A stretch of 42,081 bases of DNA from an uncultured Bacteroidota bacterium (GCA_902826165.1 CADEDV010000004.1:113449-155529), one strand, 5' to 3'; positions 18,123-26,979 are shown, counted from the stretch's first letter. Translations and numbers: made by a program. Notes: generated from the letters alone by a model not told the origin.

Positions 18123-19430
18123 TTAAAATCTGCTTCTTCCCCTTCCGTTACCACCACCATTATCAGTTCTTCCCTGCGGGCGGCTATTATTATCATTACG
18201 CCGCTCAAACTGTCGTTGTGGTTGCTGCGGCTGTGACTGTCTTCTTTCCACTTGCTGTGGCGGGCGGTTTTCGCTTCTGACCTCACGCCTTGGTTCACGC
18301 ACCTGCGGCTGAGGGTTTCTTTCCGGGGGCCTTCTTTCAAAATTCCTGTTACCTCCATTGTTACCAGGATTTACCCTGGGTTCTCTTTCCCGTGGAGTTC
18401 TCACTTCTCCTTGCCGGTTGTTATCATTCCGCTGGCGTTCAAAACGACCACTACCATTTTGTTGCGGCTGACGAACATTATCATCTCTTCTTTCTATCCG
18501 CCCATTATTTCTGTTTGGCTGGTTATCGTTTCTTTCAAAACGGTTATTACCTGGTCTGCCATTCCTGTCATCTCTTCTTTCAAAACGTTCACCACGTTGT
18601 GCTCTTTCCCGGTCATATCTTTCAAACTGGCGGGGAGCAAATTGTCTATCATTATCCCTGCGAACATTCGGACGATAGAAATTCACTTCATTATTTCTGA
18701 AGATGGATCGCCCCGGCCTGGATGAACCACGGAAACGAACCGGAGAAATGCGGCCGATATATATTTCCACATCTGCCCTGCGTGGACCAGCGCAGAATAC
18801 GTTACGACGGTATCCGTAATTATTAATGATCGTTGTCTGGTTAATGATCGTAATATTCTGGCGACGATCATAACAGTAATCATATATCCTGTTATAATTG
18901 ATGTAACGTCGTGGCGCAAAACACCAGTAATCATAAGGAGGATTATAAGTACCTATGCCGATATTGATACTAATGCCGGGTCTTAACGGTGCCCAGCCAT
19001 AGTAATCTCCACCATCTCTCCAGGCTACCCAGGCCGGTGACCATTCATAACCCGGTACCCAATACCATCCCAGATACTGATCCTGGTCCCAGCGGCCATA
19101 GTGAAAAGGTGCCCAGCCCCAGTCATAATCCGATACCCACATCCATTCATAGTCATCGGTATATACCCAATGACCATTGGTGGCATAAGGACGGAAATTA
19201 TCATCCGCATCCGGTACCCATACATACCCGTTAGACGGATGCTGTACCCATTGCCCGTAGGGACTGAGTTCGTCATAAAATTTTTGATAAGAAACTTCTT
19301 CATCGCCGTACTCATTGCTATTGTTGTTATAATTGTCCGGCGGGTACGGTTGTGCAGCAAGATCGCTTCGCCAGGAGCTGACCAGCACTATAAACAATGC
19401 CAGTGCAGCAGTTTGAAAGATCCGTTTCAT
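18123..19430 (-). CDS. DUF6600-like tryptophan-rich exported protein with basic low-complexity tail
   Basis: A 435-residue exported protein. The chosen start gives a clean signal peptide (MKRIFQTAALALF..., cleavage near AAQ); the upstream ATG at 19496 would add 22 residues before it. Residues about 50-160 hold a repeated tryptophan-rich pattern (GQWVQHP, GYVWVPD, GHWVYTDD, GWYWVPGYEW), the hallmark of DUF6600/YXWGXW proteins. The C-terminal 200 residues are a highly charged Arg/Asn/Gln/Pro-rich tail with repeated NRFERNDN-like units. The function is not known. The tail is probably disordered and nucleic-acid- or polymer-binding, which is inference only. Confidence 0.85.
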   Translation of the reverse strand: MKRIFQTAALALFIVLVSSWRSDLAAQPYPPDNYNNNSNEYGDEEVSYQKFYDELSPYGQWVQHPSNGYVWVPDADDNFRPYATNGHWVYTDDYEWMWVSDYDWGWAPFHYGRWDQDQYLGWYWVPGYEWSPAWVAWRDGGDYYGWAPLRPGISINIGIGTYNPPYDYWCFAPRRYINYNRIYDYCYDRRQNITIINQTTIINNYGYRRNVFCAGPRRADVEIYIGRISPVRFRGSSRPGRSIFRNNEVNFYRPNVRRDNDRQFAPRQFERYDRERAQRGERFERRDDRNGRPGNNRFERNDNQPNRNNGRIERRDDNVRQPQQNGSGRFERQRNDNNRQGEVRTPREREPRVNPGNNGGNRNFERRPPERNPQPQVREPRREVRSENRPPQQVERRQSQPQQPQRQFERRNDNNSRPQGRTDNGGGNGRGRSRF

Positions 19431-19610
19431 GGATGACTGTTTTTTTGTAAAAAATAGACTCATGTAAATGTTGTTTAGTAAACTGGTTTTCTTCAATTAG
19501 TACTTCACCTGTAGGACGCCAGTTTTATGCCATACAGCTGGCAACGGGATGACAAACCGGGTGTTTTATGAAAACTTTGTACAAAAGACTTTCACATTTC
19601 AAAAAGTCGG

Positions 19611-19618
19611 TAACTTTA
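19611..19618 (+). promoter_or_regulatory. Possible -7 element of the dienelactone hydrolase gene
   Basis: TAACTTTA is one base off TAnnTTTG and lies 21 bases before the preferred ATG at 19640. It falls inside the extended reading frame that starts at 19568, which argues for the later start. Confidence 0.3.
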
Positions 19619-19639
19619 AAGACACCTCAATCTTTTAAC

Positions 19640-20491
19640 ATGGACCAACAGATCATCAACCTGTACGACGAATACACACATAAACCATTAAGCCGCCAGG
19701 AATTCCTGAAGCGGCTGGCCCTATTAGCCGGTGGCACTGCTGCGGCTATGGCACTACTTCCCTTGCTGGAAGTAAATTATGCTCATGCAGCGGTTACAAC
19801 AGATGATGACCTGTTTACGGAATACATCAGCTATCCGGGTGTACCGGCTGAAATGAAAGCCTATGTGGCTCGGCCCAGGGAAGAAAAAAAATATCCCGCT
19901 GTAATTGTAATACATGAGAACCGCGGACTCAATGCACATATTGAGGATGTAGCCAGAAGAGCTGCACAAGCAGGATATCTTGCCATTGCTCCTAACGCTT
20001 TAGCAGCATTAGGTGGCACCCCGGCCAATGAGGATGAAGCAAGAACAAAATTTCAACAACTGAAAGCAGAAGATAACCTGAAAAATTTTATGAATGTATT
20101 TGACTACTTACCCTCCCGCAAAGATTATAACGGCAAAGCGGGTTGTGTTGGTTTTTGCTGGGGCGGTGCAATGAGTAATAACCTCGCAGTGAATGTTCCC
20201 TCACTAAAAGCAGCTGTTGCATTTTATGGCCGTCAGCCATCTGCAGAAGATACAGCTAAGATCAAAGCTGCCATTCAATTACATTATGGCGGGTTAGATG
20301 AGAGAGTTAATGCGGGTATCCCGGCTTATGAGGAAGCACTGAAGAAAAATAATATCCCTTACGAGTTATATATCTATGAAGGTGTTAACCATGCTTTTCA
20401 CAATGATACAGCACCAACAAGATATAATGAAACCGCTGCCAAACTTGCGTGGCAGCGGACCATTGATTTCTTCAATAAAAACCTGAAATAG
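19640..20491 (+). CDS. Exported dienelactone-hydrolase-family hydrolase
   Basis: A 283-residue alpha/beta hydrolase of the dienelactone hydrolase family, which open lactones in aromatic catabolism or act more broadly as carboxylesterases. The catalytic triad is visible: nucleophile C173 in GFCWGG, D220 in GGLDERV and H251 in VNHAFHND. Residues 18-50 (SRQEFLKRLALLAGG then a long hydrophobic run to AHAA) form a Tat-like or Sec signal; the second arginine of the twin is missing (RQ). An ATG at 19568 would add 24 residues, but a possible -7 element lies within it. It is convergent with the superoxide dismutase gene, with only 2 bases between the stops. Confidence 0.87.
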   Translation: MDQQIINLYDEYTHKPLSRQEFLKRLALLAGGTAAAMALLPLLEVNYAHAAVTTDDDLFTEYISYPGVPAEMKAYVARPREEKKYPAVIVIHENRGLNAHIEDVARRAAQAGYLAIAPNALAALGGTPANEDEARTKFQQLKAEDNLKNFMNVFDYLPSRKDYNGKAGCVGFCWGGAMSNNLAVNVPSLKAAVAFYGRQPSAEDTAKIKAAIQLHYGGLDERVNAGIPAYEEALKKNNIPYELYIYEGVNHAFHNDTAPTRYNETAAKLAWQRTIDFFNKNLK

Positions 20492-20493
20492 CA

Positions 20494-21255
20494 TCAGGCC
20501 ATATCATAACGTTGCTGTACAATTTTCCAGTTTACTGTTTTCCACCAGGCATTGATATAATCAGGCCGGCGGTTCTGGTATTTGAGGTAGTAGGCATGTT
20601 CCCATACATCCAGGCCCAGTAAAGGAATTCCTTTCAGATCGCTGATATCCATCAGCGGGCTATCCTGGTTGGGTGTTGACCCCACTACTAATTTACCATC
20701 GGCTGATTTTACCAGCCAGGCCCAGCCACTGCCAAACCTGTTCTTTCCGGCATCCGTAAACTGTGTTTTGAAAGCATCAAATGAGCCGAAATCCCGAATG
20801 ATAAATTTTGTGATCGCAGATTGTGGTGAGTTATCGTCAGCCGGCGTCTGCATAGTTTTCCAGAAAAATTCATGGTTATAATGTCCGCCACCGTTATTAC
20901 GCATCTTGACAGAGTACTTTGAAATTTTTCCCAGTAACCATCTCAGTTGTTCTTTTTCTGTATCTACTCCTTCTGCTTTTACTGCATCAGCCAGGTTCTT
21001 GGCATAAGCAGCCGCATGTTTCATGTAATGAATTTCCATCGTCATAGCATCAATCACAGGTTCTAAAGCGGCAAACGCATAGGGCAAGGGACGTTGGGTA
21101 AATAACACGTCTTCGGCCCCGCCATTTACTATCTGCTCATTGTTACTGGCTGATGCCAGGGCAGGTAATATGGTAGCGGATAAACCAGCAGCCAGTCCTG
21201 CTTTTCCTGTTACTTTTAAAAAATCTCTGCGATTTTTTTTACCATGTGTGTCCAT
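20494..21255 (-). CDS. Exported Fe/Mn superoxide dismutase
   Basis: A 253-residue superoxide dismutase of the iron/manganese fold. The four metal ligands are present: H76 in EIHYMKH, H128 in YNHEFFW, D216 and H220 in LDVWEHAYYLKY. The N-terminus has a twin-arginine-like motif (KKNRRDFLK, RR at residues 9-10) and a hydrophobic run to about residue 35, so it is probably exported folded, which is unlike the usual cytoplasmic SodA/SodB. Residues 140-180 fit the family, and iron versus manganese cannot be decided reliably from sequence. Its partner in the convergent pair is also an exported enzyme. Confidence 0.93.
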   Translation of the reverse strand: MDTHGKKNRRDFLKVTGKAGLAAGLSATILPALASASNNEQIVNGGAEDVLFTQRPLPYAFAALEPVIDAMTMEIHYMKHAAAYAKNLADAVKAEGVDTEKEQLRWLLGKISKYSVKMRNNGGGHYNHEFFWKTMQTPADDNSPQSAITKFIIRDFGSFDAFKTQFTDAGKNRFGSGWAWLVKSADGKLVVGSTPNQDSPLMDISDLKGIPLLGLDVWEHAYYLKYQNRRPDYINAWWKTVNWKIVQQRYDMA

Positions 21256-21401
21256 ATGTAAAAGATTATAAAATGAAAAGGATAACTAAAATTAAACTTA
21301 TTTGCCCTTACATGACCATTTTGTAAGTTAGTTGGTTGTAAATTCTTGTCAAAATGCCCGTTTATTTATGAACAGGAGCCGCCTTACCTTCGCTGCCAGC
21401 T

Positions 21402-22052
21402 ATGCATCTGAAGGATTATTATAAACTGCTGGAACTGGAACCATCGGCTACGTTGCCCGAGATAAAAAAGGCTTATCGCAGGCTGGCTTTACTGCATCAC
21501 CCGGATAAAACCGGTAATGACCCTTATTCGGCAGCACAGTTTTCGGATATTAAAGAAGCTTATGAAGTTTTAACCAATCCTGCTAAAAAAGAAAAATACC
21601 TGCAAAAGCGTTGGTACGATCAGAGCATTGGCAAGAGAAAAACGCAGGAGGTGATAACTCCTGTGTCTGTGCTGAAGCAAGCATTAGAATTAGAACGATA
21701 TGCGTCCAAACTGGATGTTTTCAGGATGGACAAAGAGGGACTGAAGGATTATATACAGGACCTGCTCTCTCCTGCTACTATTGAACAACTGAAACAATTC
21801 AACGAACCTGCAATCACCGGGCAGATCGTAACTGCTATAATCAAGTCTGCCAATGCCCTGCAGCAACAACAAGTGATCCCGGTTGCTGAACGGCTTCAAC
21901 AACTGGCTGGCAATGATACAATCTCCTGCGAGCAGATCAACACATTTGCTCATAAACATCGAACCCGGCACCAGCAGGAAAAATACAATTTTCTCATCAT
22001 TATTATTGCCACCATCCTTATTTGCTTACTCATCTGGATTGCGGGCCATTAG
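21402..22052 (+). CDS. J-domain membrane protein
   Basis: A 216-residue protein. Residues 1-70 form a J-domain with the HPD motif (LLHHPDKTG, about residues 30-38), the element that stimulates Hsp70/DnaK. No glycine-rich or zinc-finger region follows, so this is a type III J-protein and not DnaJ itself. The middle is helical; the C-terminus (about 193-214) is a membrane helix with a short polar end. It probably recruits DnaK to the inner membrane. A TACCTTCG at 21385-21392 may be the -7 element. The next gene starts 14 bases after the stop. Confidence 0.88.
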   Translation: MHLKDYYKLLELEPSATLPEIKKAYRRLALLHHPDKTGNDPYSAAQFSDIKEAYEVLTNPAKKEKYLQKRWYDQSIGKRKTQEVITPVSVLKQALELERYASKLDVFRMDKEGLKDYIQDLLSPATIEQLKQFNEPAITGQIVTAIIKSANALQQQQVIPVAERLQQLAGNDTISCEQINTFAHKHRTRHQQEKYNFLIIIIATILICLLIWIAGH

Positions 22053-22054
22053 GT

Positions 22055-22062
22055 TATCTTTG
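22055..22062 (+). promoter_or_regulatory. -7 element immediately before the ABC-F start (predicted leaderless)
   Basis: TATCTTTG matches TAnnTTTG and ends 4 bases before the ABC-F ATG at 22067. Given the usual spacing from this element to the first transcribed base, the transcript would begin at or very near the ATG. No clear -33 element was found. Confidence 0.45.
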
Positions 22063-22066
22063 CGTC

Positions 22067-23947
22067 ATGCATTATGTTTCTGTAGAAGGATTGTCCAAAA
22101 GTTATGGTATCAAGCCCCTTTTCAATAATATTTCCTTTCATATCGAAGAAGGTGATAAGATCGCCCTGGTGGCCCGGAACGGTACGGGTAAATCAACCCT
22201 GTTGCGCATATTAGCCGGGCAGGAAACGGCGGATGAGGGCAAATGCTGGATCAATAAAGATGTGGATGTGGTGTTGTTTGAACAGGATCCTTCTTTTGTG
22301 GAGGAAAAATCCGTACTGGATAATATCTTCTTTCATAATCACCCGGTGATTAATGCCATCAAAGAATATGAAGCCGCCAGTGAAGAAGAAGACGGACACA
22401 AATTGGGCGATGCCTTAATCAAAATGGATGAACTGAATGCCTGGGATTTTGATGCCAAAGTGAAACAGGTATTAGGTAAGCTGAATATTCATCACCTCGC
22501 TCAACCAGTCAAAACATTAAGCGGTGGCCAGCGAAAAAGAGTGGCCCTTGCCAAAACACTGATCGATATTGGTTTTGAACACAAACATGTGCTGTTGATC
22601 ATGGATGAACCTACCAACCACCTGGATGTAGAAATGGTGGAATGGCTGGAACATTATTTAGATAAAGAAAATGTGACGCTCTTGCTGGTTACCCATGATC
22701 GTTATTTCCTGGATGCGGTTTGCAATGAGATCTGGGAACTGGATGGCAGCAGCAATATGTATGTGTATAAAGGTAATTATGAAAATTACCTGGAGAAAAA
22801 AGCAGCCCGGATAGAAAATGAACAAGCCAGTATTGATAAAGCCCGGAACACTTACCGCAAAGAACTGGAATGGATGCGCAAGCAACCCAAAGCCCGAACA
22901 ACAAAAAGCAAAAGCCGCCAGGATAATTTTTATGAAGTAGAAAAGAGGGCCAAACAAAAGATCGAGGATGAACAGATGCAGCTGCAGATGAAGATGAACC
23001 GGCTCGGTGGCAAAGTGATCGAATTAAAAAAAGTATATAAGAGCTATGGCGAGAAAGTAATTTTAAAAGGATTTGATTATACATTCAAAAAAGGAGAACG
23101 AATTGGTGTGGTAGGGAAGAATGGTGTAGGCAAATCCACCTTCATCAATATTTTACAAGGCATAGAACAGGCGGACAGCGGTAAAGTGAATGTTGGAGAC
23201 ACCGTTATATTTGGTAATTACTCACAACAGGGGTTGATCGTGAAAGAAGACCTGCGGGTAATAGAATTTGTCAAGAATATCGCAGAGAGTTTTCCCTTAG
23301 CTGCCGGCGGTTCCATCAGCGCAGCTCAGTTCCTGCAATTATTTTTATTTGATCCTGACAAGCAGTACACTTATATCAGCAGTTTAAGTGGTGGAGAGAA
23401 AAGAAGATTGCATTTGTTATCTATCCTCTTCCGTAATCCCAATTTCCTGGTACTGGATGAACCCACGAATGATCTGGACCTTCCCACACTCGGTGTGTTA
23501 GAGAATTTCTTAAGTGAATTTCCGGGTTGCCTGCTGATCGTTTCGCATGACCGTTATTTTATGGACCGGCTCGTAGATCATTTATTTGTTTTTGAAGGGG
23601 ATGGTAACATAAGAGATTTCCCGGGCAACTACTCCTTATACAGGCTGGAAGAAAAAAATCCAACTGCTGAACCTGCCAAACCAGCAGAAACTGTTATTGC
23701 AGCAGGAGCTTCGGCACCGGCAGCACCCAAACGCCAATTGTCTTTTAAAGAAAAAAGAGAATTTGATACACTGGAAAAGGAGATCGCAGATCTTACCAAG
23801 GAAAAACAAGTGATTACTGAAAAGCTGGCCAGTGGAGCAGCTCCTTTTGAAGAACTACAGCTACTATCCCACCGCATTGGCGAAGTAACACAACTGTTGG
23901 ATGAAAAAGAATTCCGCTGGCTTGAATTAAGTGAACTGGCTAGCTGA
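22067..23947 (+). CDS. ABC-F family ATPase (Uup-like)
   Basis: A 626-residue soluble protein with two ATP-binding cassettes and no membrane segment, so it acts on ribosomes and not as a transporter. The first cassette has ARNGTGKST (residues 36-44), LSGGQRKRV and LIMDEPTNHLD; the second has GKNGVGKST, LSGGEKRRL and LVLDEPTNDLD. The interdomain linker is basic and helical. A C-terminal coiled-coil extension (about 560-626) resembles that of Uup. The start at 22067 is preferred over the ATG at 22022 because the family N-terminus begins there and a -7 element sits just upstream. It could be a housekeeping or antibiotic-protection factor; the sequence does not decide. Confidence 0.95.
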   Translation: MHYVSVEGLSKSYGIKPLFNNISFHIEEGDKIALVARNGTGKSTLLRILAGQETADEGKCWINKDVDVVLFEQDPSFVEEKSVLDNIFFHNHPVINAIKEYEAASEEEDGHKLGDALIKMDELNAWDFDAKVKQVLGKLNIHHLAQPVKTLSGGQRKRVALAKTLIDIGFEHKHVLLIMDEPTNHLDVEMVEWLEHYLDKENVTLLLVTHDRYFLDAVCNEIWELDGSSNMYVYKGNYENYLEKKAARIENEQASIDKARNTYRKELEWMRKQPKARTTKSKSRQDNFYEVEKRAKQKIEDEQMQLQMKMNRLGGKVIELKKVYKSYGEKVILKGFDYTFKKGERIGVVGKNGVGKSTFINILQGIEQADSGKVNVGDTVIFGNYSQQGLIVKEDLRVIEFVKNIAESFPLAAGGSISAAQFLQLFLFDPDKQYTYISSLSGGEKRRLHLLSILFRNPNFLVLDEPTNDLDLPTLGVLENFLSEFPGCLLIVSHDRYFMDRLVDHLFVFEGDGNIRDFPGNYSLYRLEEKNPTAEPAKPAETVIAAGASAPAAPKRQLSFKEKREFDTLEKEIADLTKEKQVITEKLASGAAPFEELQLLSHRIGEVTQLLDEKEFRWLELSELAS

Positions 23948-23952
23948 TCTGC

Positions 23953-24915
23953 CTATTCAATGAGGTCAGCATAAGCTCTCGCTTCAAAATACTTGTATTT
24001 TTTGGAATCGAGTTTTGTCCCAGCGAGGATGGAGTGGATAAAACCATTCAGTTCTACTTGCTGGGTATGAAATATCTTCCTGTCCGGGTTTGTTTTGAAG
24101 AAAAATTGAATACGCTGATCGGTATTTTTATAAATTATAATACTATCATCCCTCGATTTTGAAAAACTGAAATCCGCAGATAAATGATTCAGCAATAAAT
24201 GGCTCCGGTACCAGGTTCCTCCTGTTGCTGATACTACCGGTTTCCCGTTATACAACGCCACACTATCGTTATACGCAAATACATTTAAAGCTGTTCCCTT
24301 TACTTCCTGCAGCCATTGCCTGAATTTGGGGTAATAGCTGCTGTCGTACCCATAATCGCTGTCCAGGAAACTGATCCGCTTTATTTTCGGTGGTATTTTA
24401 TCATAAGAAGCCAGGAATCCAAAAATAAAACTGCCACCACCACTGTGACCATTCAGGTAAACTGATTTCTTTTTACCATCAACCAGGCCGGTCAATGAAT
24501 CAATGATATGCGGAATCAGTTGTTGGAATGCAGGATGACGTTGCTTCCAGGCGGGCCAGCTTTTCAAATTATTTTCCAGGTAAATAACAACAAGATTCTT
24601 TTTACTCCATTGTTGCCGGATAAAACAGGTCTGCGCTTTGATATGCTGGATATCAAAATGCCAGTCATCACCCGGCTGCATTTTTTTACCCATTGTTTGC
24701 TCCGTACTGTTTCCGTTTGGCAAAGCAAAAAAAACAATGACCGTTTCTTTATTCTTTTTAAAGACAGCAGGCTGGTCGATTGTTACCCGTACACTATCGC
24801 TCATCAAAAATGAACTGACTCCTGAAGTCAGCTGAGCTGAACAAGAGCAACAAACTGCCTGAGCAGAGAAAAAGAGTATAAGCCGATAGCTGATCGTTAC
24901 TTTAGTATGCATCAT
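23953..24915 (-). CDS. Secreted alpha/beta-hydrolase-like protein (hypothetical)
   Basis: A 320-residue protein with a hydrophobic N-terminus ending in VCCSCSAQ, which may be a lipoprotein signal or a simple signal peptide. Residues about 155-162 hold NGHSGGGSF, a GxSxG nucleophile elbow, as in esterase/alpha-beta-hydrolase folds. A following SFLDSDYGYDSS might hold an acidic residue, and late in the sequence GGTWYRSHLLLNH contains a possible histidine. It is convergent with the ABC-F gene, 5 bases between stops. Substrate unknown. Two adjacent ATGs (24913 and 24910) make the exact start uncertain. Confidence 0.72.
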   Translation of the reverse strand: MMHTKVTISYRLILFFSAQAVCCSCSAQLTSGVSSFLMSDSVRVTIDQPAVFKKNKETVIVFFALPNGNSTEQTMGKKMQPGDDWHFDIQHIKAQTCFIRQQWSKKNLVVIYLENNLKSWPAWKQRHPAFQQLIPHIIDSLTGLVDGKKKSVYLNGHSGGGSFIFGFLASYDKIPPKIKRISFLDSDYGYDSSYYPKFRQWLQEVKGTALNVFAYNDSVALYNGKPVVSATGGTWYRSHLLLNHLSADFSFSKSRDDSIIIYKNTDQRIQFFFKTNPDRKIFHTQQVELNGFIHSILAGTKLDSKKYKYFEARAYADLIE

Positions 24916-25203
24916 TAACTGCTATTATAATCAGCGGTATTACAGACACTGTTTCAAGTCCTAAAAATAATATCAACACAAACGTACAATTACGAGTGGA
25001 TAAGTTTTAGAATATTTTAACCGGGTTTATCTCTTTTAGCTTCAAACTTTTGCGTTGCCTGTACGTAGTTTTCCTATCAAAACAGCAGCTCATTTGTTTT
25101 GCATCAACGTATTTTCTTTATAGTTTGCGTCCAGATTTCGTACCCCAATTCCTGCGATTAACAACTTCCAGTATCCGGATTGTTTCATCAAATCGTACCC
25201 TTT
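24916..25203. other. Divergent intergenic stretch, nothing recognised
   Basis: 288 bases lie between the starts of the hydrolase-like gene and the sigma-like gene. I see no hairpin terminator, no repeat and no RNA gene. It must hold two divergent promoters, but no exact TAnnTTTG was found close to either start. Confidence 0.5.
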
Positions 25204-25716
25204 ATGAGCAGGAATTTCACTCCGGAGCAAACCCTTATTGACCAGTTATTAGTAGATGATACTTCAGCTTTTGAAGAGATCCATCATCGCTACTTTTATC
25301 CCTTATTCTCCTATTGTTTTGACAAAACAGGCTCACCAGAAGCAGCCAAGCAGATCGTAAGAGATATTTTTATTTCGCTTTGGGAAAAGCGCCACACATT
25401 ACCTGTCAACTTTTCCCTTTCCTTATATCTATATACAGAAGTACGCCGGTCTGTAGTAAAAAGTATTAATACCCAACTGGCTGGCGAAAATGAAATTCCG
25501 GTTACGGCAACAAAAGTCATCCCCGGTTTCAGCATTGATCAGTTACAAAAAGCAAGAAGACCTGTGAACCAGCCGGTTTATGCAGAAAATATGGCTACAC
25601 TCCGTTCTTCTTTATTTATGCAAAAACAACCGGACAACTGGTGGAATCAATACCTGCCATCTATCGACATTAAAATGATCAGGTATGCTTTTCAAAAAAC
25701 CTTTAACCTGTTTTAA
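25204..25716 (+). CDS. Sigma-70 ECF-like protein with region 2 only
   Basis: A 170-residue protein from the start at 25204 (an earlier ATG at 25180 would add 8 residues). Residues about 10-75 resemble sigma-70 region 2 of ECF factors: AFEEIHHRYFYPLFSYC, then EAAKQIVRDIFISLWEKRHTL. After residue 90 the sequence does not look like region 4: there is no helix-turn-helix of the LSxxEIAEKL type. It could not recognise a -35 element in the usual way. It is followed 33 bases downstream by a FecR-like fragment, so the pair looks like a reduced ECF/FecR unit. It may be a degenerate remnant or a specialised factor. Confidence 0.7.
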   Translation: MSRNFTPEQTLIDQLLVDDTSAFEEIHHRYFYPLFSYCFDKTGSPEAAKQIVRDIFISLWEKRHTLPVNFSLSLYLYTEVRRSVVKSINTQLAGENEIPVTATKVIPGFSIDQLQKARRPVNQPVYAENMATLRSSLFMQKQPDNWWNQYLPSIDIKMIRYAFQKTFNLF

Positions 25717-25749
25717 TATTTGTAATCCCCAACCATTAAACTTACCCTT

Positions 25750-25992
25750 ATGACAGCAGAAACTTTAATTCAGAAAACAGGCAGGTATCTCCGCGGAGAA
25801 TCTACCCCTGCAGAAGCTAGACAAATTCAAAACTGGCTCTCCTGCACCAATGATAATAACAGGCAATTGACAGCAGAAGAACGTTCTATGCTGGAATTAG
25901 AAATACTCGCAGAAGTGCAGGCGCATACGGCTTACCCTTTATTCCACCCGAAACCAGAACCCTGGTGGAAAAAGATCACAGCCTTCTTTTAA
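25750..25992 (+). CDS. Small FecR N-terminal-like protein (truncated anti-sigma)
   Basis: An 80-residue protein. Residues about 10-35 (GRYLRGESTPAEARQIQNWL) match the N-terminal segment of FecR-type anti-sigma regulators of Bacteroidota, the part that binds the sigma factor. The membrane helix and periplasmic FecR domain are missing: the protein ends at PWWKKITAFF. It follows the sigma-like gene by 33 bases. Its last 17 bases overlap the 3' end of the convergent glycosyltransferase gene. It is either a soluble anti-sigma or the stub of a decayed one. Confidence 0.62.
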   Translation: MTAETLIQKTGRYLRGESTPAEARQIQNWLSCTNDNNRQLTAEERSMLELEILAEVQAHTAYPLFHPKPEPWWKKITAFF

Positions 25993-26977
25993 CAGCTGTT
26001 ACGATATCATCAGCAGCTATTTTTTGCATACACTTAAAATGCCCGAGCGGACATTTATCATACCCGATCTTGGAGCAGGGGCGGCACCATAATTTCTTTG
26101 TTTCAAACACATCGAAATAATGCTGGCGGAAATTATCGCCATAGTAGGGATACATGCCAAAAGCAGGTACTGTATTCCCCCATAAAGAAATGATCGGTTT
26201 TTTGAATGCAGCAGCGATATGCATTAATCCCGTATCATTAGTTACGACCAGTTTGGCCTTCTTCACCAGATCGGCACTTTCATTGATACTGAACTTACCG
26301 CAGGCATTGTACACTTTTACATCATCAACAGATGCGATCTCATTGCCTGCTGCTGCATCTTCCTTTCCCCCCAATAACATAACCGGGTGATCCATATGGG
26401 TACAAAACTCTTTCCATTTTTTAACAGGCCACCGTTTAGTGCCATGTGCAGCACCAATCACACAGGCAATATAACCGGCATAATGTGAAGCAGGGATATC
26501 CTGCTTTTTTGTTTCCTCTTCCGGGGCAATAAAATAATCAAGTCCGTTACCGTCATTCTTCACCCCGAATGATTCCACTGTTTTCAGGTAACGGTCAACG
26601 ATATGAAGTTTTTTGGGCAGCACATTTATCTTAATACTAGTATAAATGTATTTTTCAATATTCAGTTTGTGAAACGAAAAGGATTTTACATTCAGTGCCT
26701 TCTTCAGCTTTAGTGTTTTCACATTATGATGGAGATCAATGATGTAATCATAGCCTTCTTCTTTCAGTTCTTCGATCATCAGTTCCCAACTATGTGCCAG
26801 CACATGGAGTTTATCGATGTAGGGATTGTGCAGCACCACCGAACGGAATGCATCTTTGGTCAGGAAATGTACTTCTGCATCAGGCACCTGCTGTTTCAGA
26901 CAACGGATGACCGGCGTGGTGAGTACAATATCACCGATGGAAGAAAAGCGGACAATGAGGAATTTAGGCATATTCAA
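25976..26977 (-). CDS. Glycosyltransferase family 9 (heptosyltransferase-like)
   Basis: A 333-residue GT-B-fold transferase. It opens with KFLIVRFSSIGDIVLTTPVI, the family-9 N-terminal strand and GDxxxTTP loop, and has the C-terminal VTNDTGLMHIAAAF motif near residue 240, the nucleotide-sugar site. This family adds heptose or related sugars to the lipopolysaccharide core in the cytoplasm. The C-terminal CRPCSKIGYDKCPLGHFKCM stretch holds four cysteines, common in the Bacteroidota branch. It is last in a leftward run with the DedA and transporter genes and starts 2 bases after the MFS stop. Confidence 0.93.
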   Translation of the reverse strand: MNMPKFLIVRFSSIGDIVLTTPVIRCLKQQVPDAEVHFLTKDAFRSVVLHNPYIDKLHVLAHSWELMIEELKEEGYDYIIDLHHNVKTLKLKKALNVKSFSFHKLNIEKYIYTSIKINVLPKKLHIVDRYLKTVESFGVKNDGNGLDYFIAPEEETKKQDIPASHYAGYIACVIGAAHGTKRWPVKKWKEFCTHMDHPVMLLGGKEDAAAGNEIASVDDVKVYNACGKFSINESADLVKKAKLVVTNDTGLMHIAAAFKKPIISLWGNTVPAFGMYPYYGDNFRQHYFDVFETKKLWCRPCSKIGYDKCPLGHFKCMQKIAADDIVTAVKRRL

Positions 26978-26979
26978 AA

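Noticed and set aside
18290-19436. Several overlapping ORFs on the plus strand opposite the DUF6600-like gene
   Set aside because: They are antisense to a clear exported protein with repeated Trp motifs, and open because of its skewed composition.
24916-25203. A small RNA or attachment site in the 288-base gap
   Set aside because: No hairpin, direct repeat or tRNA-like sequence was found; it seems to be an ordinary divergent promoter region.
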